Under the pieces are notes generated by a model that worked only from the letters and a program-made list of their open reading frames with translations, did not search any database and was not told the origin of the DNA. A DNA stretch of 39,451 bases. It comes from Magnetococcales bacterium WMHbin3 (GTDB taxonomy: Bacteria; Pseudomonadota; Magnetococcia; Magnetococcales; Magnetaquicoccaceae). The position numbers and the translations under genes are program-made. The stretch covers positions 1-39,451 of the forward strand of contig PDZX01000038.1 of assembly GCA_002753185.1 (NCBI GenBank). The letters run 5' to 3'. Shown one piece after another: positions 1-9,300 of this stretch (positions are counted from its first letter, which is position 1; every line of letters begins with the position of its first letter).

Positions 1-1255
1 CAGCCACGTCCGTAAAAATGAAAGTCATTTCGCGCCGTTCCCCACCCAGACGCAACGAGGCGCGGTCGTTGAGGAGCTGTTCCACCACCGCCGGCGCCAG
101 GTAGCGGCGAAAGGCGTTCTTGATGAATTTGCGCTGTTCCCGTTCTTCACGACCCAGGTGGAGATCACCGGCGCCCAGCGCCAGAATGAAGGCCAGCGTG
201 GGGGCGAGCAGTGGCAGCAGGGGTCCGCCCATCCCGAACAGATGAATGGCCCCGATCCAGTAGAAGACGGTCAAGGCCATGGCCAGGATCAGGCGGGTCT
301 GGAAAGCCAGCGGCACGGCAGCCAGCAGCAGACCCAGAAGCGCGGAGAGCAGTTGCATGGCCACCCGCCCGGCCCGGCCCGGATCGGGGGAGGGGAGGCG
401 GTCCAGAATGTGGGCCAGGGCATGGGCATGGATCATCACGCCGGGGGTGCCGTACTGGTGCAGCCCCCTGGCCAGCAGCGGCGAGGAGGAGAGGGGGGTG
501 CGATGCCGGTCGGTCAGGGAGAGGTCCGCGCCGATCAGGATGATCTTTTGCGCAAACCACGCCTCTGGCAAAACGGGGACCATGTGGGCCGGATAGGTGC
601 GGAACGGCTCGGTTTCGCTGTCGGGCCGGCCATGCCAGGCCAGGGTGATCAGGGTGTCGGGCGGCTCGATGCCCAGCAGGGAGGCCATCAGGCCAGCGAC
701 CCCCCGGATGTACCCCTGGTTCGGGATGGCGGCGCCGGGAAAGATCCAGCGCACGGTGTTGTCGAACTGGTCGCGGACCACGTTGGCCAGACCACGCTGC
801 CGAACCGGGACAAAGGCGTCCAGAAAGCGGGATTGCCGGGGGGTCAGTTGGTGGTTGCCATGCACATAACTCACCACCGTGGGGATGCGCATCCCCGCCA
901 GCGTGGCCTTCATGGCGGCATCCTTGTCCGGCTCCGTGGGCTGATCGAGCAGGATGTCCAGCAGAATGGCCTTCGCGCCGCGTTTTTCCAGGGTTTGCAG
1001 GAGGTCGCTCAGGAATTTCCGGTCGATGGGCGCGCGATAGGGGAACGGTTCCAGGGTCTCCTCGGTGATGGAGACGATGACGATATCCGGGTGTTGCGGT
1101 TCCGCCGGGCGGGCGCCGATGCGCATGTCGCCGGTCCATTGCTCGATCATGTGCAGGACTGTGATGCGTTGCACCAATTCTCTGGCCAGCCAGGCGGAAA
1201 GCAGGGCGATCACGGCCAGGATGACGAAGCCGCGCACACCTTGCGGGCGTCTCAT
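1..1255 (-). CDS. CHASE2-domain adenylate/guanylate cyclase, C-terminus cut by window edge
   Basis: The reading frame runs open from an ATG at 1255 to the left edge, about 418 codons. A short N-terminal membrane segment (about residues 8-25) is followed by a CHASE2-type extracytoplasmic sensor with the motifs IVIVSITEETL, YRAPIDRKFL and GAKAILLDILLDQP. Near residues 290-355 come closely spaced hydrophobic segments, as usual after CHASE2. The visible end reads ERREMTFIFTDVA, the standard opening of a class III nucleotide cyclase catalytic domain, so the product probably makes cAMP or cGMP. The catalytic metal-binding residues mostly lie outside the window. It starts 40 bp after the FecR gene. 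CHASE2 cyclases are often paired with FecR-domain proteins, so the FecR protein may be the periplasmic partner (inference). Confidence 0.85.
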   Translation of the reverse strand, partial: MRRPQGVRGFVILAVIALLSAWLARELVQRITVLHMIEQWTGDMRIGARPAEPQHPDIVIVSITEETLEPFPYRAPIDRKFLSDLLQTLEKRGAKAILLDILLDQPTEPDKDAAMKATLAGMRIPTVVSYVHGNHQLTPRQSRFLDAFVPVRQRGLANVVRDQFDNTVRWIFPGAAIPNQGYIRGVAGLMASLLGIEPPDTLITLAWHGRPDSETEPFRTYPAHMVPVLPEAWFAQKIILIGADLSLTDRHRTPLSSSPLLARGLHQYGTPGVMIHAHALAHILDRLPSPDPGRAGRVAMQLLSALLGLLLAAVPLAFQTRLILAMALTVFYWIGAIHLFGMGGPLLPLLAPTLAFILALGAGDLHLGREEREQRKFIKNAFRRYLAPAVVEQLLNDRASLRLGGERREMTFIFTDVA

Positions 1256-1295
1256 TCCCTCCACTCCAACCCTCGGAGGCGCGTCACCGGGGCGT

Positions 1296-2015
1296 TCAAT
1301 GGAGGGTGCGCAGCAGAGCCAGGGATTGGGCGCGGCAGCCGCTTTCGTGCAGCCATGCGGCCAGCACCGGTGGCGCGGTCACCTGTTCCGGGATCACCCG
1401 CAGGGTCAGATCGGCTTGACTCTTGTCCAGGCTGACTTGCAGGTGCGAACCGTCCTTGATGGGCATGGTGGGTGGGGGCGCCAGTTTTTCCGCTCCGGCC
1501 GGCCAGCGGGCGCTGGCCTTCCAGGTGTTGCCGGCGGTGGCCAGGCGGACGTTGATCTCCTGGTCCACCGACGGGCGCCAGAGGATCATCGGCTGGCCGG
1601 CACGCTGGCAGTGGGTGCCGGTTTTGGTGACATCGATCAGCCAGGGGTCGGGCAGCCAATCCTTGCCGCTGGGGATCGCCTGGCCGACGCCGCGGGTCAC
1701 CCCCATGTGGGTGGTGTTCACGCCACCGGAGGTCACCATGGCCTTCAGCGACGCGGTGACGGTCTCTTCCTGCGCCGGTTTGCCGGGGGAGGGCGGTTGC
1801 TCGTGGGGGCCAGCCAGCTTGACCACGCGGCCATTCTCGGCGATCAGTTCCACGCTTTGGCCGGTCGCCAGGCGCAGGGGTTGATCCCCGTCGATGGCCT
1901 GGCCGGATGTCAACGCAACCCCCGTTGCCTTGAAGACGATCAGTTTTTCGGCCTGGGCCGGGGCGGCGATCATCAGCAGTCCGATGGCCAGCAATGTGGA
2001 AGGGATGCGATGCAT
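1296..2015 (-). CDS. Periplasmic FecR-domain protein
   Basis: A 239-aa protein with a clear Sec signal peptide: MHRIPSTLLAIGLLMIAAPAQA, cleaved after the AQA. A FecR-like beta domain follows (about residues 23-75: VALTSGQAIDGDQPLRLATG, then LIAENGRVVKLAGP). The C-terminal part is beta-rich and unassigned. I chose the ATG at 2015 rather than an upstream in-frame start because a GGGGG ribosome site lies just upstream and the signal peptide begins there. There is no obvious transmembrane anchor after the signal, so it is probably soluble in the periplasm. It is co-directional with and just upstream of the CHASE2 cyclase, suggesting a ligand- or envelope-sensing pair. Unlike classical FecR it lacks a cytoplasmic anti-sigma segment and there is no sigma gene nearby. 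Confidence 0.75.
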   Translation of the reverse strand: MHRIPSTLLAIGLLMIAAPAQAEKLIVFKATGVALTSGQAIDGDQPLRLATGQSVELIAENGRVVKLAGPHEQPPSPGKPAQEETVTASLKAMVTSGGVNTTHMGVTRGVGQAIPSGKDWLPDPWLIDVTKTGTHCQRAGQPMILWRPSVDQEINVRLATAGNTWKASARWPAGAEKLAPPPTMPIKDGSHLQVSLDKSQADLTLRVIPEQVTAPPVLAAWLHESGCRAQSLALLRTLH

Positions 2016-2330
2016 GACAACCCCCTGTCTCGAAAATTTGCGTTTGCGGATGTTCTCTTTTGCTCCAAGAGAATGATACAGCAAAGTCGGGACCATTGTG
2101 AAGCGATATCCTGATGGAATATTATTTTATTGAAAAATAACGATATTTACTGTCATGTGTCAATGCAGGTGTCGTTGTTTTGGACGGCATTATTGTATGG
2201 CATTTGGTTAATAGATTGAAAAAAATGGCAAAAAACAAGTAAAAAGAAATGTCGGCTTGTAAAGAATCATGGCATTCCAGGTGCAAACAACCGCGTCAGG
2301 GGAAGACGGTATCTCGCACGAGGCTTAAGA
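2016..2330. other. AT-rich divergent intergenic region
   Basis: 315 bp between the divergent FecR and TolC-family genes, much more AT-rich than the rest of the window. It contains a small inverted repeat near 2122-2140 (TTATTTT...AAAATAA) and several A/T runs. It must carry promoters for both directions. I see no gene in it. Confidence 0.6.
2073..2102 (-). promoter_or_regulatory. Candidate promoter for the FecR-CHASE2 pair
   Basis: On the minus strand TTCACA (2102-2097) and TATCAT (2078-2073) are separated by 18 bp and lie about 60 bp upstream of the FecR start. They resemble -35 and -10 boxes of a housekeeping promoter. This is a pattern match only. Confidence 0.25.
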
Positions 2331-3947
2331 ATGGGGAAAAAGGGATGGCGCCTGGCGATGGGTCTGGTGGCCGCGCTGCTGATGTTCGGTTGCGCGCGTA
2401 CCCCTGTGCCCGTGACGCCGGACGAGCGCGAGGCGCGCATCCGGGAGGATTTTCTGGCGCTGTTCGCCAGCGAGTCGCCGGGCCGGGTGACCCTGGAGGG
2501 GGCCATGGCGCGGGCGGTACGGCATCATCTGGCCACGCGGGTCAAGGTGATGGACGTGGCGTTGGCGCAAAGGTTGACGGACGTGGAGTCGTATCGCAAC
2601 CTCCCCGCGTTGACGGCCATGGCCGGCTATGGCGAGCGGGATCGCCGGCCCACGGATTCCCTGGATCTGTACGACACCACCCGCGCGCTGTCGATGGCGT
2701 GGAACGTGCTGGATTTCGGCGTGAGTTATCTGCATACCCGGCAACAATCCGACCGGGTGTTGATCGCCAGGGAGTTGCGGCGCAAGGCGGCGCACAACCT
2801 GCTCCAGGACGTGCGCGGGGTCTACTGGCGGGCCTGGGCCGGCCAGCGGCTGGAGGCGGCCATGTCCCCGCTGATGTCGCGGGTGCAAAAGGCATTGGCA
2901 AATGCCAGGGAGGCTGAGCAACAGCGCTTGCAGCCCCCTATGCAGTTGCTGGATTATCAGAAGGCGTTGTTGAAGAACTGGCAGCAGATTCAGGAGGTGT
3001 GGAAAGGGCTGTCCGGGGCCAAGGTGGCGTTGGCCGAGTTGATGAACGTCAATCCCGGTGAGCCGTTCGTCCTGGCGGGTCCCGGCGAAGAGGTGGCCAT
3101 GCCGGATCTGGCGCGGTTCCCGCCGCTGACCCGGCTGGAGCGAATCGCCTTGCGCCAGCGCCCGGAGTTGCGGGAGCGGGATTATCAGGTGCGCATTCAA
3201 ACCAGGGAGACCCGCATGGAATTGTTGCGGTTGTTGCCTGGCTTGGAGTTTCATATTGGAAAGAATTATAATAGCGGGGATGCCTACATCAATCACGTGT
3301 GGGCGGAATCCGGCATGAAGCTGGCGTGGAATCTGTTGAACCTCTTTTCCGCGCCGTCGCGGCTGGCCCTGGCGCAGACGAAGGAGGAGTATCAGTTGCT
3401 GATGCGGCAGGCCGTGAGCATGAGCGTGCTGGCGCAGGTCCATGTGGGGTATCGGCGTCTGGTGCAGGCGCTGGAGGAGTATGTCACGGCGCAGGCGTTG
3501 AGCGACGTCAACGAGCGGTTGGACCGGCACGCCCAGGCCGGTCGCCAGGCCGCAGCCATGAACGAACTGGACCTGATTCAACGCGAAGTGGAGCGGATCA
3601 CCTCCCGGACGCGTCGGGATGTGGCCTTTGCCGAGTTGCACAACGCCCTGGGCACCCTTTTCGTCACGCTGGGTTCGGACGTGCTGCCGGAAGAGGAGAC
3701 CGATCCGGCGGAACTGGAGCGGGCGATTGAGGCGCGTCTGCGCGCCTGGGAGCGGGGCGCGATCCTGGATCAGGCCCCCGCCGGGGAGGTCGTGGCCCCG
3801 GAGTGGCGGATCGAGACCGTTCCCGCCAGTTACTGGAACGAGGTGGCCCAGCCCGAATGGACCATCGAAACCACCGATCCGCCTGCCGGAGAGGAGGATG
3901 GGGTGGCCCTGATGGAATGGGTCATCGAGAACCGGGGAACTCCCTGA
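2331..3947 (+). CDS. TolC-family outer-membrane efflux lipoprotein with repeated EWxIE tail
   Basis: A 538-aa protein. Residues 1-21 form a lipoprotein signal ending in a lipobox (LMFGC, Cys21), so the mature protein should be lipid-anchored. The body has two long helical repeats typical of TolC/OEP proteins (for example VTLEGAMARAVRHH near residue 52 and RLERIALRQRPELRERDYQVR near 270), with alternating strand and helix segments. It probably forms the trimeric outer-membrane channel of an exporter. No membrane-fusion protein or pump is adjacent. The C-terminus is odd: three spaced EWxIE motifs at about residues 491, 509 and 529, absent from ordinary TolC. It is followed after 11 bp by the GT41 gene, so export of a glycan or glycoprotein is a reasonable inference. 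Confidence 0.8.
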   Translation: MGKKGWRLAMGLVAALLMFGCARTPVPVTPDEREARIREDFLALFASESPGRVTLEGAMARAVRHHLATRVKVMDVALAQRLTDVESYRNLPALTAMAGYGERDRRPTDSLDLYDTTRALSMAWNVLDFGVSYLHTRQQSDRVLIARELRRKAAHNLLQDVRGVYWRAWAGQRLEAAMSPLMSRVQKALANAREAEQQRLQPPMQLLDYQKALLKNWQQIQEVWKGLSGAKVALAELMNVNPGEPFVLAGPGEEVAMPDLARFPPLTRLERIALRQRPELRERDYQVRIQTRETRMELLRLLPGLEFHIGKNYNSGDAYINHVWAESGMKLAWNLLNLFSAPSRLALAQTKEEYQLLMRQAVSMSVLAQVHVGYRRLVQALEEYVTAQALSDVNERLDRHAQAGRQAAAMNELDLIQREVERITSRTRRDVAFAELHNALGTLFVTLGSDVLPEEETDPAELERAIEARLRAWERGAILDQAPAGEVVAPEWRIETVPASYWNEVAQPEWTIETTDPPAGEEDGVALMEWVIENRGTP

Positions 3948-3958
3948 CGGGGGATGGC

Positions 3959-6361
3959 GTGGCGACGAATGTCATAAAAACCTTGCGGCAGGCAGTGGCG
4001 CACCATCAGGCGGGCCGTGCGCGGGATGCCGAGGGGGGCTATCGGGCGATTCTGCGGGTCGATCCGGCCCATCCGGATGCCTGGCACAATCTGGGCGTGC
4101 TGGCGAAGCAGGCCGGGGATCCCGTGACCGCCTTGACCTGTTTCCGTAACGCCCTGGCGTCGGAGCCGCCCGGAGAACCATACTGGTCGAGTTGCCTGGT
4201 GGCCTTGTTCGAACAGGGGGCACACGCGGAAGCGGAAACCGTGGCGCGGCGCATGGTGGGGCGCTACCCGGAACAGGGCATCGGTTGGAAGGCGCTGGGG
4301 ACCGCCTTGCAGTTGCTGGGGCGCGGCGAGGAGGCGCTCGTGGCCTTGCGCATGGCGGCTGAGCGGTTGCCGGGCGATGTCGAAACCCTGACCAGCATGG
4401 GGGTCGTGGCGCATGGACTGGGACGGTGGGCGGATGCCGAGGCCGCCTGTCGCGAGGTGCTGCGCTGGCATCCCGCCCATGCCGACGCCCATGCCGACCT
4501 GGGGGTCGCGTTGCGGAAGCAGGGACGGTTGACCGAGGCCGGGGCCGCCTGGCGGGAATCCTTGCGCATCCGTCCGGGCCATGTCACGGTGCTCGCCAAC
4601 CTGGGTTTCCTGCTTGGCGAGTTGCCATCTCCCGTCGAGGAGGAGGCCTGCTACCGGGAGGTGTTGCGCATCCGTCCGGATCACGGCGAGGTCGGTTTCG
4701 CGCTTGGCGTTCTATTGCAGAATCAGAGGCGTTTCGATGAGGCGGAGGCCTGTTATCGGGCGTTGTTGCGCCACCATCCCACCCATGCCTGGGCGATCAA
4801 CAACCTGGGCAGGGTGTTGCAGGATCGGGAACGTCACGTCGAGGCGGAGGCCTGTTATCGGGAGGCGCTGCGGTACGCGCCGGATTTCGCCGAGGCCCAT
4901 GGCAATCTTGGCAGCCTGATGCAGGCGTGGAATCGCGATGTCGAGGCGGAGGCCTGTTATCGGGAGGCGTTGCGTTGTCAGCCGGACGAGGCGGGCGTCG
5001 TGCGCTCCTTTGCGGATCATCTGTGCCGCCAGATTTGCGCATGGGAGGGATTGCGGGAATCGGAAGCCGGCATCCTGGCGGGGGTGCGCGCCGGAAACGA
5101 GGTCGTGGAGCCGTTTCCCATGCTGGCGTTGTCCGGTACGCCCATGGATCAGTTGCGGTGTGCGCGGGCGTATACCCGGAATTGGCGGATTCGGGCGGAT
5201 GAGGGGTGGTCTGTCGCGGAGTCGGGGCGGATTCGGCTCGGGTATCTGTCCGCCGATTTCGGCGAGCATCCGGTGGGACGGTTGATGGCGGCGCTGTGCG
5301 AGGCGCACTCCCGCGAGCGGATCGCGGTGTTGGCCTATTCTTGTGGCCCGGATGACGGCAGCAAAACGCGCCAACGCATCGAGGCCGGTTGTGACGGGTT
5401 CGCCGATCTGCGCGCTTTTTCCGATGAGGATGCCGCGCGGCGCATCCGCGAGGATGGCGTGGACATCCTGGTGGATTTGCAGGGGTTCACCAGGGGGGCG
5501 CGGCTCGCGATCTGCTCGCATCGTCCGGCGCCGGTGCAGGTGACGGGGATCGGGTATTGCGGCACGCTGGGTCATCCCGGTTTGATGGATTACCTGTTGG
5601 GGGATCCGGTCTCGACACCGCCGGAGCATGCCTCCCACTTCGCGGAAACCCTGGCGTTGCTGCCACACAGCCTGTTGTTCGGCGAGCGATCCCAGCCTCT
5701 GGCCGGGACGCCGACCCGCGCCGAGGCGGGCCTGCCCGACGAGGGGATCGTGTTTTGCAGTTTCAACACGTTCTATAAGCTCAATCCGGAGAGTTTCGAC
5801 ATCTGGTGCCGGTTGTTGCAGGAGGCGCCAGGCAGCATCCTCTGGCTGCGGCAAGGGAGTGACACGGCCATGGAGAATTTGCGGCGCGAGGCGGCGCGGC
5901 GCGGCGTGCCGGCGGAGCGGTTGCGGTTTGCGGCCAGGACAGCGGGCATGGCGGAGCATTTGGCGCGACTGTCGTTGGCGGATATTGCCCTGGACACCTT
6001 TCCGTACAATTCGCACACCACCGGCGTCGATGCCTTGTGGAGCGGCGTGCCTTTGGTGACCCGGATCGGGGAGACCCTCGTCAGCCGGGTGGGGGCGAGC
6101 CTGTTGCATGCCGTGGGTTTGCCGGAACTGGTCGCCTCCGATTGGGACGGTTATTGTGCGTTGGCGTTGGATCTGGCCAGGAATCCAGAGCGGTTGGGCG
6201 ACGTGCGCCGGAGGTTGCGGGAGAGCCGGTTGACCCATCCTTTGTTCGATATCGACCGGTACGCGCGGGATCTGGAGAGGGTATACGAGCGGATGTGGCG
6301 AAACTGGCGGGAAGGGAGGAAGGAGATGATCCTGCCGGACGGTCTCGGAGCCGGGCCATGA
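3959..6361 (+). CDS. TPR protein with GT41 (SPINDLY/OGT-like) glycosyltransferase domain
   Basis: About 800 aa. Roughly residues 1-390 are tandem 34-residue TPR units. From about residue 423 follows a GT41 catalytic region of the O-GlcNAc transferase/SPINDLY type: LGYLSADFGEHPVG, DILVDLQGFT, APVQVTGIGYCGTLG, FCSFNTFYKLNP, IALDTFPYNSHTTGVDALW and VSRVGASLL. The His in the first motif and the Lys after SFN match conserved positions of the family. It likely transfers a sugar from a nucleotide donor to protein; bacterial examples often modify flagellin or surface proteins. Start chosen: GTG at 3959, just after a GGGGG ribosome site and 11 bp past the TolC-family stop. Longer in-frame starts would overlap that gene. 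The stop overlaps the next ATG (ATGA). Confidence 0.85.
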   Translation: MATNVIKTLRQAVAHHQAGRARDAEGGYRAILRVDPAHPDAWHNLGVLAKQAGDPVTALTCFRNALASEPPGEPYWSSCLVALFEQGAHAEAETVARRMVGRYPEQGIGWKALGTALQLLGRGEEALVALRMAAERLPGDVETLTSMGVVAHGLGRWADAEAACREVLRWHPAHADAHADLGVALRKQGRLTEAGAAWRESLRIRPGHVTVLANLGFLLGELPSPVEEEACYREVLRIRPDHGEVGFALGVLLQNQRRFDEAEACYRALLRHHPTHAWAINNLGRVLQDRERHVEAEACYREALRYAPDFAEAHGNLGSLMQAWNRDVEAEACYREALRCQPDEAGVVRSFADHLCRQICAWEGLRESEAGILAGVRAGNEVVEPFPMLALSGTPMDQLRCARAYTRNWRIRADEGWSVAESGRIRLGYLSADFGEHPVGRLMAALCEAHSRERIAVLAYSCGPDDGSKTRQRIEAGCDGFADLRAFSDEDAARRIREDGVDILVDLQGFTRGARLAICSHRPAPVQVTGIGYCGTLGHPGLMDYLLGDPVSTPPEHASHFAETLALLPHSLLFGERSQPLAGTPTRAEAGLPDEGIVFCSFNTFYKLNPESFDIWCRLLQEAPGSILWLRQGSDTAMENLRREAARRGVPAERLRFAARTAGMAEHLARLSLADIALDTFPYNSHTTGVDALWSGVPLVTRIGETLVSRVGASLLHAVGLPELVASDWDGYCALALDLARNPERLGDVRRRLRESRLTHPLFDIDRYARDLERVYERMWRNWREGRKEMILPDGLGAGP
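4736..4969 (+). repeat. Near-identical TPR units, 102-bp period
   Basis: Within the GT41 gene a segment coding EAEACYREAL recurs at 4736, 4838 and 4940, exactly 102 bp (34 codons) apart. The copies at 4838 and 4940 match over 30 bp; the copy at 4736 is nearly the same. A more diverged copy precedes them near 4634. Confidence 0.85.
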
Positions 6362-9300
6362 TCGACGAAGAGGCGGCAGGACGCCTGATCGTCTGGTTCG
6401 GGGAGGGCCGTTTCGCGGAGGTGGAGGCGGTTGCCCGCGCGTGGACGGAGCAGGCCCCGGACGAGGGGTTCGGCTGGAAGGCATTGGGCATGGCCCTGCA
6501 GCGGCTGGGCCGGGAGGAGGAGGCGCTGGAGCCGTTGGCGCGGGCAGTGGCGCTGCTGCCTGGGGACGTGGAGACCCTCTTCATCCTTGGGGTGGCGCGG
6601 CGGACAGTGGGCCAGGAGAGCGAGGCGATCTGGCGGGAGGTGTTGCGTCTGAGTCCGGGTCATGCCGGGGCGTTGATCAATCTGGGGGCGCTGGTGCAAG
6701 TCGAGGGGCGTCTGGCCGAGGCCGAAGCCTTGTTTCGCGAGGCGATTCGTTGTCATCCGGGTTTCGCGGTGGCATATCACAACTTTGGTTTGGTATTGCG
6801 CCTGCGGAATGCCCTGGATCAGGCCGAGACCGCCTTGCGTGAGGCCCTGCGCCTGGATCCGGAGTTGACCGCCGCCTTGCATGAGCTGTCGGTCGTCCTG
6901 CACGGCCAGGGTCGGGGCGCGGAGGCCGAGGTGTTGCTCCGGGAGGTGCTGCGCCGGACGCCCGGATCGGTGGATGCGGCCTGGCAACTGGGTTGGCGGT
7001 TGTTGAAAACCGGGCGGTACGCGCAAGCGTGGCCATGGTACGCGTTGCGTTGCCATCCGTCGCGACCGGATCGTCCGGTGTTGCCGGTGGCGCTGCCCTT
7101 TCCCCGCTGGGAGGGGGAGGAGGTGCGCGGCAAGGCGCTGCTGATCGTCAGCGAGCAGGGGTACGGGGACACCATCCAGTTCTGCCGATATGGCGCCCTG
7201 CTCAGGGAGGCCGGGGCGGTGCGGCTGACCCTGGTGACCTTTCCGGTGTTGGTGCCGTTGCTGGAGCCGGCGTTGGCCAGGGACGGGATCATGGTGGCGA
7301 CCGATCTGCTGGAGGTGGCCCCGCATGATTACTGGACCTTCATTCTGGATCTGCCGGGCCGTTTTGGAACCACCCTGGAGACGATTCCGGCGCGCATTCC
7401 CTATCTGGCGACGCTGCCCGAACGGGATCGCCGCTGGAGCGCGGTGTTGCCCGGCGATGGCGGGGTGCGGGTGGGGTTGGTGTGGCGGGGATCGGCCTTG
7501 CATGGCGATGACCGCAATCGGTCCTTGCCGGGCCTGGAGGCGTTGGCGCCTTTGTGGTCGGTGCCGGGGATCGCCTTTTTCGGCTTGCAGAAGGGAGAGG
7601 GGGAGGAGGAGTCCCGCGTGTCGCCTCCCGGACAGCCGTTGGTGGCGTTGGGGGGCGGGATCGGGGATTTCGCCGATTCGGCCTCGGTCGTGGCGCGGCT
7701 CGATCTGGTGATCACGGTGGATACCGCCCTGGCCCATCTCTGCGGGGCGCTGGGGAGGCCGTGCTGGGTGTTGCTGCCGCACGTTTCGGACTGGCGCTGG
7801 CTGGAGGGACGGGAGGATTCCCCCTGGTATCCGGGGGTGTTGCGGCTGTTTCATCAGCCATCGCCGGGCGATTGGCCGGGCGTGGTGGCGGAAGTGGCCC
7901 GCGAGTTGTTTGGATTCGTGCTGGCGCTTCGGTTCGGCCAGGGGCGTCTCGATGAGGTGGAGGCCCTGGCGCGGCGGTTGGTGGCGTGGCAACCGGGGCA
8001 CGGTTTCGGCTGGAAGGCGCTGGGGGTGGCCTTGCAGGTCATGGGCCGCCTGGAGGAGGCATGGGAGCCGCTGGGGATTGCCCTGGAGAAGCTGCCGGGG
8101 GATCGGGAGGTGGTGCGCGCCCTGGGCGTGGCGTGCGAGGGGCTGGGCAGGCCGGAGGAGGCCGAGGCCTGGTATCGGCGGCTGGTGGCCCTGTGGCCGG
8201 ATGGCGCGCAGGGGTATAACCATTTGGGAACGTTGCTGTTGGGTTTGCGGCGGATCGAGGAGGCCGAGGCGGCCTTGCGGGAGGCGGTGCGCGTCCAGCC
8301 CGGCTTTGCTGCGGCATGGACCAATCTGGGACTGGCGTTGGCCGCGCAAGGACACAACGGCGAGGCGGAGGCGGCCCATCTGGAGGCGCTCCGGTTGCAA
8401 CCGGGGTTGGCGGATGTTTTTTATAATCTTGGCAATTTATATGGTGATGAACGACAATGCGACGATGCGGTTGCCGCGTATCGGCAGGCGCTCCGGCTGC
8501 GTCCCGGCTGGGTAATGGCGCATAATAATCTGGGGAGATTGTTGCATGATTGGCATCGAGACGCCGAGGCCGAGCCGGTATTGCGGGAGGCGTTGCGTTT
8601 GGGGCCGGATTTTCATGCCGAGGTGGCCTGGAATTTGAGTCTTGTGCTGTTGCGCGCGGGCCGGTTTGCCGAGGGGTGGCCCTGGTACGAGGCGCGCCAT
8701 CACGCGCGCATGCCCGACAGAAAGGTGATCCCGCCTGAGTTGCCCTTTCCCATGTGGCGCGGGGAGGAGGTGGCGGGCCGTGCGCTGCTGGTGATCGGCG
8801 AGCAGGGATTCGGCGACATGATGCAGTTTTGCCGGTTCTGCCGGACGCTGCTGGAGCGGGGCGCGGCCAGGGTGACCTTGGTGTGTCGTCCGCCATTGCG
8901 AGCCTTGTTGATCTCTCTGGAAGACGGGGAACGCTTGCGGGTGACCGCCGGAACGGAGACGGTGCATCTGCATGATTATTGGACATTCCTGATGAGCATC
9001 CCCCTGCATCTGGGGGTGACGTTGGCGACACTGCCCGCCGAGCTGCCCTATTTGCGGCCACCGCCCGCGCGGGAAGGTCTGGAGGTGCCGCAGGGGAGGG
9101 AGGTGCTGGTGGGTCTGGTCTGGCGGGGTTCGGCCACCCACGGCAATGACGGCAATCGTTCCTTGCGTGATCTGGCGGCCTTGAGGCCGTTGTGGGGGGT
9201 TTCGGGGGTGCGGTTCGTTGGTTTGCAGAAGGGGGAGACCGCCCTGCCGCCATCGGATCAGCCGCTATTGGACATGGGCAGCCGTCTGAACGATTTCGCC

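Noticed and set aside
165..1139. Long Arg/Pro/Gly/His-rich minus-strand frame of 324 codons and similar frames on the plus strand.
   Set aside because: They are shadows of the CHASE2 cyclase frame, have low-complexity GC-driven composition and no recognisable domain.
2122..2140. TTATTTT...AAAATAA inverted repeat as an operator or terminator.
   Set aside because: Short and AT-only in an AT-rich spacer; expected by chance.
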